NCBI GenBank assembly: GCA_021801255.1
Contig: JAJYYH010000054.1
Span: 1-47,415, forward strand
DNA length: 47,415 nt
Source: Pseudomonadota bacterium
GTDB lineage: Bacteria; Pseudomonadota; Alphaproteobacteria; Acetobacterales; Acetobacteraceae
Direction of reading: 5' to 3'
Shown one piece after another: positions 35,029-45,938 of the stretch; positions within the stretch are counted from its first letter, which is position 1; each line of letters begins with the position of its first letter. A program made the position numbers and the translations under genes. The notes below the pieces were generated by a model. It was not told the origin of the DNA. It worked only from the letters and a program-made list of their open reading frames with translations, and did no database searches.

Positions 35029-35901
35029 CTAATGCGATAAGTCTTCCAACCGATACCCCTGGGCGAACAGGGCGGCGCGCAGGCTGCCATGGCGGATGGC
35101 GAGCCGCGCCGCGGTGGCGACCAGCGGCTTGGCGTGAAAGGCGATGCCGAGACCGGCCGCGCGCAGCATGCCGAGGTCGTTGGCGCCGTCGCCGATGGCC
35201 ATGGTCGCGGCGAGCGGAATGGCGTTCTGGGCCGCCAGTTCGCGCAAAATGCGCTCCTTGGCGCAGCGGTCGAGCACCGGCTCGACGACCCCCCCGGTGA
35301 GGATAGTTCCGTCGTCTTCGAGGCGATTGGCGAAATCATGGGAAAACCCGAGTGCGTCGCGGATACGCTCGGTAAAAAACGTGAAGCCGCCGGAGACCAG
35401 GGCGGTGATCGCGCCATGGGCGCGCATGGTGGCGATGAGTTCGCGCGCCCCCTCGGTGAGCTGGAGGCGCGCCGCGACCCGGTCGAGGGCGGCGCGGTCG
35501 AGGCCGCGCAGCATGGCGACGCGGGCGCGGAGCGAGGTCGCGAAATCGATCTCGCCGGCCATGCTGCGCGCGGTGATGGCGGCGACTTTTTCCCCGACGC
35601 CGGCTTCGGCGGCGAGTTCATCGACCACCTCGCGATCGATGATGGTGCTGTCCATGTCGGCGGTGAGCAGCCGCTTGCGCCGCCCCTGGGCGGGCAGGCA
35701 AAAGACATCGATGGGGCGGTCGCCGAGGACCCCGGCCAGCACCGCCGGATCGGGCGGGCTGGCGCAGGGCAGATCGACGGCCTCGCCGGGGGAGAGCATG
35801 TCGGGCGGGCCGGCGCGCGCGGCATCGCGGGCGGCGATGATCGTGCCCCGGTCGAGCGTGGTTGCGGCGCGGGCGGCAACCAAGGTGAGGGTATAGGACA
35901 T
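35029..35901 (-). CDS. serB: Phosphoserine phosphatase
   Basis: The protein has 290 residues. HAD motif I TADMDSTIIDREVVDE (nucleophile Asp near 83), motif II SGGFTFF and motif III GDGANDLGML are diagnostic of SerB, which forms serine from phosphoserine. The N-terminal ~75 residues are an ACT-like extension. The start ATG at 35901 overlaps the start of the divergent miaA as CATG, so promoter and ribosome sites of each gene must lie inside the other's coding region or the true starts are further in. Confidence 0.95.
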   Translation of the reverse strand: MSYTLTLVAARAATTLDRGTIIAARDAARAGPPDMLSPGEAVDLPCASPPDPAVLAGVLGDRPIDVFCLPAQGRRKRLLTADMDSTIIDREVVDELAAEAGVGEKVAAITARSMAGEIDFATSLRARVAMLRGLDRAALDRVAARLQLTEGARELIATMRAHGAITALVSGGFTFFTERIRDALGFSHDFANRLEDDGTILTGGVVEPVLDRCAKERILRELAAQNAIPLAATMAIGDGANDLGMLRAAGLGIAFHAKPLVATAARLAIRHGSLRAALFAQGYRLEDLSH

Positions 35902-36913
35902 GGCGGGCGGACCATGCTTGCGGGTGGAAGCGGATGCAAGAGCCTCCCCGGCCCTGCTCGTCGCCGGGCCGACGGCCTCGGGGAAATCGGCGCTGGCGCT
36001 TTTTCTCGCCGAACGCCTGGGCGGCGTCGTGATCAATGCCGATGCCATGCAGGTCTATCGCGATCTCGCGATTTTGACCGCGCGGCCGCGCCCGGCCGAG
36101 ATGGCGCGGGCGCCGCACGCGCTCTATGGCGTCCGCCCGGCCGCGTTGCCCGGCGATGTCGCGTGGTGGCGCGGGCAGGCGCTCTCCGCGATGGCGGCGG
36201 CGCGGGAGGCGGGGATGCTCCCGATCCTCTGCGGCGGCAGCGGGCTCTATTTCCACGCCCTGGTGCGGGGCCTCGCCGCGATCCCGCCCATCGCCGCGGC
36301 GGCGCGGGCGGAGGCGCGGGCGCTGCTCGCCGAACTCGGCCCGGGGGGGCTGCACGCGCGGCTGGAAAAAATCGATCCCTCGACCGCAGCAAAGCTAAGG
36401 CCAAGCGATTCCCAGCGTCTCGCCCGCGCCCATGAGGTTTGGCTGAGCACGGGGCGCGGGCTCGCCGCCTGGCAGGCGCAACCGGCGGCGCCGCCGGCGG
36501 GCTGGCGCTTCGTGGCGCTGCTCCTCGACCCGCCGCGCGAAGAGTTGAGGAGCGCGATTGCCATCCGCTTCGCCGCCATGCTGGCGGGCGGCGCGATCGC
36601 CGAGGTCGCGGCACTTCTCGGGCAGAACCTCGATCCCAGCCTGCCCCTCCTCCGCGCCCATGGCGTGCCCGAACTTGCCGCTTATCTGCGGGGCGAGATC
36701 ACCCTCGAGGAAGCCGCGACGCGCACCGAGCGCGTGACGCTGCGCTATACCAAACGCCAGGCGACGTGGTTCCGCCATCATCGTCTGGCGCCCGAGCTTT
36801 ATATGATTAATGCGCGAATTGACGAAAATACGCAATTTTCTGAAAGAATCATGGCTGATCTGCTCAATTTTCTTCGCTGCGCCGGGTTGACGCCAGACGG
36901 CCCCCTGGCCTAG
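35900..36913 (+). CDS. miaA: tRNA dimethylallyltransferase
   Basis: The protein has 337 residues. The P-loop GPTASGKSALALFLAE is near 23-38; DAMQVYRDLAILTARP and the TKRQATWFRHH motif complete the family pattern. MiaA adds an isopentenyl group to A37 of tRNAs reading UNN codons. The start is either the ATG at 35900 or, better spaced from serB, the GTG at 35924. The last ~30 residues are encoded by DNA of lower GC. It is 29 nt ahead of ilvB. Confidence 0.95.
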   Translation: MAGGPCLRVEADARASPALLVAGPTASGKSALALFLAERLGGVVINADAMQVYRDLAILTARPRPAEMARAPHALYGVRPAALPGDVAWWRGQALSAMAAAREAGMLPILCGGSGLYFHALVRGLAAIPPIAAAARAEARALLAELGPGGLHARLEKIDPSTAAKLRPSDSQRLARAHEVWLSTGRGLAAWQAQPAAPPAGWRFVALLLDPPREELRSAIAIRFAAMLAGGAIAEVAALLGQNLDPSLPLLRAHGVPELAAYLRGEITLEEAATRTERVTLRYTKRQATWFRHHRLAPELYMINARIDENTQFSERIMADLLNFLRCAGLTPDGPLA

Positions 36914-36942
36914 TGGAGCGCCACGATGTAGGGGTTGGAGCG

Positions 36943-38723
<1,781 letters not shown>

Positions 38724-38724
<1 letters not shown>

Positions 38725-39236
38725 TGGCAGAACCCGGGGCGTTTCGCACCGCGACCATTTCGGTGCTGGTGGACAATGAATCAGGCGTGCTCGCGCGCGT
38801 CATCGGGCTCTTTTCCGGGCGCGGCTACAATATCGACAGCCTCACCGTGGCGCCGGTGGAAGATGGCCGCGGGCGCTCGCGGATCAATGTCGTGACCTCG
38901 GGGACGGAAATGGTGATCGAGCAGATCAAGGCGCAGCTCGACCGCCTGGTGCCCGTCCATCGCGTCGCCGATCTCACCCAGGAGGGGCCGCATCTCGCGC
39001 GCGAGATGGCGCTGATCAAGATCCTCTGCGCCGGCGAGCAGCGCGCCGAGGCGCTGCGGCTGGCCGATGCCTTTCGCGCCCGCGTCGTCGATGCCACCAC
39101 CGCAAGCTTCGTTTTCGAGATGACCGGCAATCCCGACAAGCTCGACGCCTTCCTCGACCTCATGCGCCCGCTCGGCCTGGCCGAGGTTTCCCGCACCGGC
39201 GTCGCCGCCATCGCGCGTGGAGCGCGGGTCATTTGA
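38724..39236 (+). CDS. ilvH: Acetolactate synthase small subunit
   Basis: The protein has 170 residues. An N-terminal ACT domain (TISVLVDNESGVLARVIGLF, then RGYNIDSLTV) and a C-terminal domain (LVPVHRVADLT, VDATTASFVFEMTG) are full length. It activates the large subunit and carries valine feedback inhibition. The ATG overlaps the ilvB stop. The 3' end, including the stop, is the first unit of a three-copy tandem repeat. Confidence 0.97.
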
Positions 39237-39291
39237 TGGCGCGTGGAGCGCGGGGTCATTTGATGGCGCGTGGGGCGCGGGGGATCTGATG
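39212..39291. repeat. Triplicated segment at the ilvH stop
   Basis: A 26-27-bp unit (GCGCGTGGAGCGCGGG, then GTCATTTGATG) occurs three times; the third copy is diverged. Unit 1 contains the ilvH TGA stop, and the last ends in the ATG of the next gene. Each unit ends in TGATG. Confidence 0.85.
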
Positions 39292-39801
39292 ACGGATCGC
39301 GCCGAGGAGAGCGGGCGCACGCCGCCGCCGGTTCCCGAGGGGCGGGTGTTCGAGGTCTATTTCAAGCTCTATCAGACCCATAATTCCTTGACCATGCACC
39401 AGGAACGCTCCCAATACGTGCTGATGCGGGCGTTCTTTCAGATCATCACCGTGGTTTTCATTATCGAGCATTTGCCTTTACAGTTGATAAAAGACCAAAA
39501 CATTGTCATGATCCTGAGTTTGTTTATCAAGGCGTCGCTGCTGCTCACCAGTTACACCATCCTGCGCAAGGCGCATTGGGCAAATTATCATGAAGAAATG
39601 TCGAGAGCCTATCTTCAGCAAGTTAATTTTGCGCTCAAACTCCAAGAAAGTAAAATAAATCTTGATGTGATAGAACATAAAATTGTCAAAAGATATGATT
39701 TTGTCAATTACTTCATATTTCCGAAAATCAACCGGATCGCGGTTGGAATTACGTTTATTCTGTTTAGCGTGACCATCGCCGCCTTCGTGACCATCAAATA
39801 G
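39289..39801 (+). CDS. Low-GC multi-pass membrane protein inside the ilv operon
   Basis: The protein has 170 residues. A charged N-terminus (about 1-45) is followed by two hydrophobic helices near 47-70 and 78-93, an amphipathic section rich in Glu, Lys and Gln (about 95-140), and a final helix near 148-168. GC falls to 23% over 39661-39720, far below the neighbours. No family is certain; the layout loosely recalls SLATT or RipA-type membrane proteins, which is only a guess. It sits between ilvH and ilvC, with ilvC 9 nt downstream. Confidence 0.7.
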   Translation: MTDRAEESGRTPPPVPEGRVFEVYFKLYQTHNSLTMHQERSQYVLMRAFFQIITVVFIIEHLPLQLIKDQNIVMILSLFIKASLLLTSYTILRKAHWANYHEEMSRAYLQQVNFALKLQESKINLDVIEHKIVKRYDFVNYFIFPKINRIAVGITFILFSVTIAAFVTIK

Positions 39802-40830
<1,029 letters not shown>

Positions 40831-40855
40831 GGTCACGCGCGGGCATCGGCAGGCC

Positions 40856-40876
40856 AGGGGCCTTGCCCCTCGCCTA
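40856..40876 (+). repeat. Half copy of the two-hairpin intergenic repeat, beyond ilvC
   Basis: AGGGGC-CTT-GCCCCT followed by CGCCTA matches hairpin 2 of the repeat with its tail. It lies 26 nt after the ilvC stop. Confidence 0.5.
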
Positions 40877-40964
40877 CCAACCCGCCGGCGCGTTGCGGAG
40901 ATCGCGCGGAGCGCCTATCTCTGGAGCGGGCCCTGTGGCTTGAAGAGGGAAAGCAGCGAACGCC

Positions 40965-41936
40965 ATGCGCGTCCTGATCGATCATCGGCTCGGTGGCGTG
41001 GTGGGCGATCCGCGGCCGCGCCATCCCGAGAAATCCCACCGCCCGGATAACCCGATCCAGCGCAAGCCCGGCTGGATCCGGGTCAAGGCGCCCAGCCATC
41101 CGGTCTATCACGAAACCCGCGCCCTGCTGCACGCGCACCAGTTGCATACCGTCTGCGAGGAGGCGGCGTGCCCCAATATCGGCGAATGCTGGTCGGTGCG
41201 CCACGCCACCATGATGATCATGGGCGACACCTGCACCCGCGCGTGCAGCTTCTGCAATGTCCGCACCGGCCAGCCCGGCCCGCTGGACGCCGACGAGCCG
41301 GCGCGCGTCGCCGCGGCGGTGGCGCGGCTCGGGCTGCGCCACGTCGTCATCACCTCGGTTGATCGCGACGATCTCGACGATGGCGGGGCGGCGCATTTCG
41401 CCGCCGTCATCGCCTGCCTCCGCGCCGCTGCACCCGCCACCACGATCGAGGTGCTGACGCCCGATTTCCTGCGCAAGGGCGAGGCCTGGCGGGTGGTGGC
41501 GCGCGCCCGGCCGGATGTCTTCAACCACAATCTCGAAACCACGCCGCGGCTCTATCCCGCGATCCGCCCCGGCGCGCGCTATTACCAGTCGCTCCGCCTG
41601 CTCGACCGGGTGAAGGGCGAAAATCCGGCGATCTTCACGAAATCCGGCCTGATGCTGGGCTTGGGCGAAAGCCGCGCCGAGGTGAGCCAGGTGATGGACG
41701 ATCTGCGCATCGCCGGGGTCGATTTCCTCACCCTCGGCCAATACCTCCAGCCGACGGTCAAGCACGCCGCCGTGGAGCGCTTCGTGCCGCCCGAGGAATT
41801 CGCCGAATACGCAGCGCTCGCCCGCGCGCGGGGCTTCGCCCTGGTCGCCGCCTCGCCACTGACCCGGAGTTCTTATCACGCCGACGCCGATTTCGCCGCC
41901 CTCGTCGCCGCCCGCGCGGCCCAGAGCGCCGCCTAG
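40965..41936 (+). CDS. lipA: Lipoyl synthase
   Basis: The protein has 323 residues. The auxiliary-cluster ligands are C64, C69 and C75 ([12 protein letters not shown]), and the radical-SAM cluster is C90, C94 and C97 (CTRACSFC). It inserts sulfur into octanoyl groups of the E2 and GcvH proteins. lipB is not in the window. The COQ10-like gene begins 3 nt after its stop, suggesting one transcript with the threonine-aldolase-like gene. Confidence 0.97.
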   Translation: MRVLIDHRLGGVVGDPRPRHPEKSHRPDNPIQRKPGWIRVKAPSHPVYHETRALLHAHQLHTVCEEAACPNIGECWSVRHATMMIMGDTCTRACSFCNVRTGQPGPLDADEPARVAAAVARLGLRHVVITSVDRDDLDDGGAAHFAAVIACLRAAAPATTIEVLTPDFLRKGEAWRVVARARPDVFNHNLETTPRLYPAIRPGARYYQSLRLLDRVKGENPAIFTKSGLMLGLGESRAEVSQVMDDLRIAGVDFLTLGQYLQPTVKHAAVERFVPPEEFAEYAALARARGFALVAASPLTRSSYHADADFAALVAARAAQSAA

Positions 41937-41939
41937 ACC

Positions 41940-42422
41940 ATGCCGACCCATGCCGAGCGCCGTGTCGTCGGCTACCGGCCTGAGCAGCTGTTCGACCTCG
42001 TCGCCGATATTGGCAAATACCCGCAATTCCTGCCCTGGTGCACGGGTGCGCGGGTGCGCTCGCGGAGCGAAACCGAGACCCTCGCCGATCTCACCATCGG
42101 CTTCGGCCCGTTCCACGAAAGCTTTACCAGCCGCGTCGCCCTTGAGCGGCCCCGGCTGATCCGTGTGCGCTATGAAAACGGGCCGTTCCGCTATTTGAAC
42201 AACCAGTGGCGCTTCACCCCCGATCCGCGCGGCACGCATATCGATTTCTATGTCGATTTCGAATTCCGCTCGCGCCTTCTGCAAGCCGCGATCGGCGTCG
42301 TCTTCAACGAAGCGGTGCGGCGCATGGTGAACGCGTTTCTCAAGCGCGCCGGCGAGGTCTATGGCCCGCCGGAGCGCCAGGGCGCGGACCCGACGCTGGC
42401 GGCGGCGGCAAAAACCTCATGA
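41940..42422 (+). CDS. COQ10/RatA-like START-domain protein
   Basis: The protein has 160 residues. It begins MPTHAERRVVGYRPEQLFDLVADIGKYPQFLPWC, typical of the COQ10 and RatA family, and ends in the long helix FNEAVRRMVNAFLKRAGEVYG. In alphaproteobacteria these proteins are linked to ubiquinone handling; RatA in E. coli has been reported as a ribosome-associated toxin. The quinone role is inferred from the alphaproteobacterial setting. It overlaps the next start as ATGA. Confidence 0.92.
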   Translation: MPTHAERRVVGYRPEQLFDLVADIGKYPQFLPWCTGARVRSRSETETLADLTIGFGPFHESFTSRVALERPRLIRVRYENGPFRYLNNQWRFTPDPRGTHIDFYVDFEFRSRLLQAAIGVVFNEAVRRMVNAFLKRAGEVYGPPERQGADPTLAAAAKTS

Positions 42423-43489
42423 GCCTCGCGCCCCCCTTGCCCGATCCGGCGCTGCCGCCGGTGCGGATCAACCTCTTTTCCGATACGCAATCGCGCCCGA
42501 CCGCGGCGATGCGCCAGGCGATGGCGGCGGCCGAGGTCGGCGATGAGCAGCGCGGCGAGGATCCCACGATCAACGCGCTTTGCGCCCGCATGGCGGCGCT
42601 GCTCGGCAAAGACGCGGCGATGTTCCTGCCCAGCGGGACGATGTGCAACGAAATCGCCATCCTCACGCATTGCCGTCCCGGCGATGAGATCCTCGCCCAT
42701 GAGAGTTCCCATATCGCGACCAGCGAGGGCGGCGCGCCCTCTGCGCTCGCGGGCGCGCGGGTGGTGGGACTGGCCGGCGCGCGCGGGCAATTTTCCCCTG
42801 AAACCCTGCGCGCCGCGCTGACCTCGCGCGATTATCGCTACGCCGCGCCGCAGACCCTGATCGCCGTCGAGCAGACCGCCAATTTCGGCGGCGGCAGCGT
42901 CTGGCCACGGGACGCCCTCGACGCCATCGCCGATCTCGCGCGCGAATGCGGCATCAGCACCCACATGGATGGCGCGCGGCTGCTCAACGCGGTGGTCGCG
43001 AGCGGCGTGCCGGCGGCGGCGATGGCGCGCGGCTACACCTCGGTCTGGCTCGATTTCACCAAGGGGCTGGGAGCGCCGATCGGCGCGGTGCTGGCGGGAA
43101 GCCACGCCTTCATCGACGCCGCCTGGCGCTGGAAGCAGCGTCTCGGCGGGGCTTTCCGCCAGGGCGGCATCGCCGCCGCCGCCTGTCTTTACGCGCTCGA
43201 CCATCACGTCGCGCGCCTCGCCGAGGATCACCAGAACGCCGCCCTGCTGGCCGCGCGGCTCGCGGAAATCCCGGGCCTCAGCGTCACCCCGCCGGAGACC
43301 AATCTGGTGTTCTTCGAGATCACCGGGGATGGCGACGCCGAGACCCTGGCGCGGCGGCTGCGCGCCGCGGGCGTGCTGATCAGCGTGATGGGGCCCAAGC
43401 GCGGCCGCGCCGGGCTCTATCTCGATATCAGCCGCGCCGACGTGGAAACCGCCGCCGAGGCCTTCCGCCAAGCGGCGCGCGGGCTTTGA
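42419..43489 (+). CDS. Threonine aldolase family protein
   Basis: The protein has 356 residues. The fold-type I PLP site is DFTKGLGAPIGAVLAG (catalytic Lys near 222). FSDTQSRPTAAMRQAM, VGDEQRGEDPTINAL and FLPSGTMCNEIAI at the N-terminus match low-specificity L-threonine aldolases, which cleave threonine or allo-threonine to glycine and acetaldehyde. Related aldolases or a lyase of other beta-hydroxy amino acids are possible. The ATG overlaps the upstream stop. Confidence 0.9.
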   Translation: MSLAPPLPDPALPPVRINLFSDTQSRPTAAMRQAMAAAEVGDEQRGEDPTINALCARMAALLGKDAAMFLPSGTMCNEIAILTHCRPGDEILAHESSHIATSEGGAPSALAGARVVGLAGARGQFSPETLRAALTSRDYRYAAPQTLIAVEQTANFGGGSVWPRDALDAIADLARECGISTHMDGARLLNAVVASGVPAAAMARGYTSVWLDFTKGLGAPIGAVLAGSHAFIDAAWRWKQRLGGAFRQGGIAAAACLYALDHHVARLAEDHQNAALLAARLAEIPGLSVTPPETNLVFFEITGDGDAETLARRLRAAGVLISVMGPKRGRAGLYLDISRADVETAAEAFRQAARGL

Positions 43490-43504
43490 GCGCGGAAGGC
43501 AGAC

Positions 43505-43525
43505 CGGGGCGGCGCCCCTCGCCTT
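43505..43525 (+). repeat. Half copy of the two-hairpin repeat after the aldolase gene
   Basis: GGGGC-GGC-GCCCC with CGCCTTATG following, placed 15 nt past the aldolase stop and ending at the convergent PEP-CTERM gene. Confidence 0.45.
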
Positions 43526-44324
43526 ATGTCTGGCCCCGCGATGTCTGGCCCCGCGATGTGTTGCCCCATGCGTGGCGGCGAACCAGGCCGAGGCCGAGCA
43601 GGGCGGTGCCAAGGAGTGCCAGGGCCCCGGGTTCCGGCACCGCCAAGCCGGGGACGAATTCGAAGGCTGGCGTGGTGCTGGTCACCGTGATCAAGGTGAA
43701 CGGATCGAGGCCGCTGATCTCCACCGCGGCGTTCGATGAGCCGAATTGGATGCCCGGAATGGCGCGCGCGATGTCCGCCCCCGTGACGGTCTGGGCCGGC
43801 GTGCCGAAGCCCGGCGTGCCGAAACTCAGGGCGTTATAGGTATCGACGCTGCCCCACAACAGATCGAACGAGGTCTGTGGCGTCGCGAAGGCGATCGTGA
43901 GAGTCCCTCCCGGCTCGGCGGCGAGGAATTCCTCGAGCGTGCGGGTCGGCGCGAAGGGCGATAGCACGACGCCGGAGATCGACCCGGCATAGAGGCCGGA
44001 ATCGCCGGTGAACCCGATCGTCTCGGCGCCCGCCGTGAGCGGTCCCGCCACCGCTTGGCGCCCCACGGTCGTGGCGGTGCCGAAATTGTCGAGGGTGAAC
44101 GGCAGGGTCCCCGGCGGCACCAGGTCCCCCGCGATTATCGGCGTCGCGGCGGCGGCAAGCAGCCCCCCGAACGTCACGCCGACCATCGCGATGCCGGCCT
44201 GGAGCAGGCGCTTCAGCTGCCGGCGCGCCGGCGCATGCCCGCGGACCGGCATGGCCGCGGGCATGCGCCGGAAGGAGCGAAGGCGGGCGAACGGAGAGGA
44301 ATGCATGATCCTGACGCCTTTCAT
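43524..44324 (-). CDS. PEP-CTERM protein
   Basis: The protein has 266 residues. A long basic N-terminus precedes a hydrophobic leader (AGIAMVGVTFGGLLAAAATPIIAG, about 43-66). The body holds SFDLLWGSVDTYNALSFG and FTLITVTSTTPAFEFVPG, a beta-rich pattern common in PEP-CTERM proteins. The sorting signal is VPEPGALALLGTALLGLGLVRRH; 15 more residues follow, ending in a doubled SRGQT from a 15-bp repeat. The start at 44324 or six codons later cannot be decided. Its function is unknown. Confidence 0.82.
   Translation of the reverse strand: MKGVRIMHSSPFARLRSFRRMPAAMPVRGHAPARRQLKRLLQAGIAMVGVTFGGLLAAAATPIIAGDLVPPGTLPFTLDNFGTATTVGRQAVAGPLTAGAETIGFTGDSGLYAGSISGVVLSPFAPTRTLEEFLAAEPGGTLTIAFATPQTSFDLLWGSVDTYNALSFGTPGFGTPAQTVTGADIARAIPGIQFGSSNAAVEISGLDPFTLITVTSTTPAFEFVPGLAVPEPGALALLGTALLGLGLVRRHAWGNTSRGQTSRGQT
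43526..43558. repeat. 15-bp repeat at the end of the PEP-CTERM gene
   Basis: TGTCTGGCCCCGCGA is present twice head to tail and encodes SRGQT-SRGQT at the C-terminus of the minus-strand protein, after the normal sorting signal. Confidence 0.8.
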
Positions 44325-44388
44325 CGTAAAGGCCTGATGCCCACCGCGCGGCGAGACGAGAGGTTCAGCGGAGGCAGCGGGTAGATTT

Positions 44389-44418
44389 ATTAAAACATCA
44401 TTTTCTAGATAAACACAA
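44389..44418 (-). promoter_or_regulatory. Possible promoter of the PEP-CTERM gene
   Basis: On the minus strand TTGTGT (44413-44418) and TTTAAT (44389-44394) are 18 nt apart in an AT-rich block (about 44383-44452), some 65 nt ahead of the PEP-CTERM start. Confidence 0.35.
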
Positions 44419-44557
44419 GAAAATTAATTTATATTAGGATAATTGCTTTTTTTAGACCGGCGCCGCCCGATGTCGCGCGCGAAGGCGCGCTCAGCGGCTC
44501 AGAGGCTGGAGGTCAATCGAACACGCGGCGGCCGCGCCCGGTTCGCCGCCGCCCCGC

Positions 44558-45250
44558 TCACGCCGCCAGGGCCGCGTTGAGCCCGGTGAAAAGCGGCAGC
44601 CCATCCTCGCCGCCCAGCAGTGGATCGATGAGATCCTCGGGGTGGGGCATCAGGCCGAGGACGCGGAGCGAGGGCGCGTAGATGCCAGCGATGGCGCGGG
44701 CGCTGCCGTTGAAATTGGCCTCCGGCACCACCTGCCCCGCCGGTGTTGCGTAGTGGAAGGCGACCAACCCTTCGCCCTCCAGGCGCTCAAGCGTTGCCTC
44801 GTCGGCGAAGTAATTGCCATCGCCATGCGCCATCGGCGCGCGGAACACGGCGCCTTGCGCGAGATGGCGGGTGAAGGCGGTGCCGGCGCGCGCGACCCGC
44901 AAATGGCAATCGCGCGCGAGAAAGCGCAGCCCGGCATTGCGCAAAAGCGCGCCGGGCAGCATCCCGGCCTCGATCAGGATCTGAAAGCCGTTGCAGACAC
45001 CGAGCACATAGCCGCCGGCGGCCGCGAAATCGGCGACCGCGCGCATCACCGGCGACCGCGCCGCCATCGCGCCACAGCGCAAATAATCGCCATAGGAAAA
45101 TCCGCCGGGCAAGACCACGAGATCGAGGCCCGCGAGATCGGTCTCGTGGTGCCAGATCATCCGTGGCGCGCGGCCCGAGGCGCGCCGGAGCGCGAGCGCC
45201 ATGTCACGCTCGCGGTTGATGCCGGGGAAAAGAACGATCCCCGCCCTCAT
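44558..45250 (-). CDS. purQ: Phosphoribosylformylglycinamidine synthase subunit PurQ
   Basis: The protein has 230 residues. [15 protein letters not shown] and the nucleophile Cys in GVCNGFQIL, with His and Glu in MPHPEDL, form the glutaminase triad. PurQ passes ammonia to PurL. In close relatives purL follows directly; here a 233-nt gap and a PEP-CTERM gene follow. It lies 46 nt after the Rap1a-like gene. Confidence 0.96.
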   Translation of the reverse strand: MRAGIVLFPGINRERDMALALRRASGRAPRMIWHHETDLAGLDLVVLPGGFSYGDYLRCGAMAARSPVMRAVADFAAAGGYVLGVCNGFQILIEAGMLPGALLRNAGLRFLARDCHLRVARAGTAFTRHLAQGAVFRAPMAHGDGNYFADEATLERLEGEGLVAFHYATPAGQVVPEANFNGSARAIAGIYAPSLRVLGLMPHPEDLIDPLLGGEDGLPLFTGLNAALAA

Positions 45251-45296
45251 GTCCCGCCAGGCTTCATTCCGTGCCCCGCTTCACTTCGTGCCCCGC

Positions 45297-45674
45297 TCAC
45301 TTCGTGCACGGATAGAGGCTGCGCAGGGCCGTGCGCACCAGCGGCGCGGCATCGGTATCCGGCCCGTCGCGATGGGCGCGGATATACCCCGCGACCGCCT
45401 CGCGCAGGCTGCGGATCGGCATGCTTCCGGGCACGCAGATGCCGGAATCGGGGGCCGATTGCAGGGTGTCGGCGACGCCCACGATATAGCCCGTGCAATC
45501 GGCCTGGCCCGGCCCCTCATGGGCGGCGCAGGAGCGCATCAGGAAATCGCGCTTGATGAACGCCGCCTCGCTCGGCGGCGCCGCCAGCGCCAGAACGGCA
45601 AGCCCCGCCCCCACCATGGCCAGCGCCCGTATAGCCAGTGCCCGTATAGCCAGCGCCCGTGTCATTCGCGTCAT
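45297..45674 (-). CDS. Secreted Rap1a/Tai-like protein inside the pur cluster
   Basis: The protein has 125 residues. A signal peptide ends near SEA (about residue 36). The mature part has four Cys (RSCAAHEG, ADCTGYIVGVADTL, GICVPGSM and the terminal YPCTK) in the pattern of the Rap1a/Tai domain. Some members are immunity proteins against type VI peptidoglycan amidases; most are of unknown role, and no effector lies nearby. The leader contains a repeat (RALAIRALAI). It starts 2 nt after purS, whose last codons hold a GAGGAGA ribosome site. Confidence 0.72.
   Translation of the reverse strand: MTRMTRALAIRALAIRALAMVGAGLAVLALAAPPSEAAFIKRDFLMRSCAAHEGPGQADCTGYIVGVADTLQSAPDSGICVPGSMPIRSLREAVAGYIRAHRDGPDTDAAPLVRTALRSLYPCTK
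45619..45663. repeat. 15-bp tandem repeat in the leader of the Rap1a-like gene
   Basis: GCCAGCGCCCGTATA is repeated three times with small changes. On the minus strand it encodes the repeated ALAIR in the signal peptide. Confidence 0.85.
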
Positions 45675-45676
45675 GT

Positions 45677-45922
45677 TCAGTTCTCCTCTATCCGCACCGA
45701 AAATCGTTCGATCACCGTATTCGCCAGCAGCCGGCGCGCCATCTCGTTCGCCGTGGTGCGGGCTTTTTCGGGGTCGTGCTCGGCAAGCTCGATCTCGATC
45801 ACCTTGCCCGCCCGCACCAGGCCCACGCCGGCGAAGCCGAGCCCGCGCAGCGCCTGGCCGATCGCCCTGCCCTGTGGATCGAGCACGCCATCCTTGAGCA
45901 TCACCGTCACGATCGCCTTCAT
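45677..45922 (-). CDS. purS: Phosphoribosylformylglycinamidine synthase subunit PurS
   Basis: The protein has 81 residues. It begins MKAIVTVMLKDGVLDPQGRA and contains GLVRAGKVIEIELAEHD and the ending VIERFSVRIEEN, typical of PurS, the small dimeric bridge between PurL and PurQ. GAGGGGG precedes the ATG at 45922. It starts 16 nt after purC. Confidence 0.95.
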   Translation of the reverse strand: MKAIVTVMLKDGVLDPQGRAIGQALRGLGFAGVGLVRAGKVIEIELAEHDPEKARTTANEMARRLLANTVIERFSVRIEEN

Positions 45923-45938
45923 CGCGCCGCCCCCTCGC

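Noticed and set aside
36914-36942. A leader peptide or attenuator ahead of ilvB
   Set aside because: Only 29 nt separate miaA from ilvB, with no room for a leader and hairpins.
45297-45674. A type VI immunity system in the pur cluster
   Set aside because: Only the Rap1a-like protein is present; no effector or secretion gene lies nearby, so the immunity role is not claimed.
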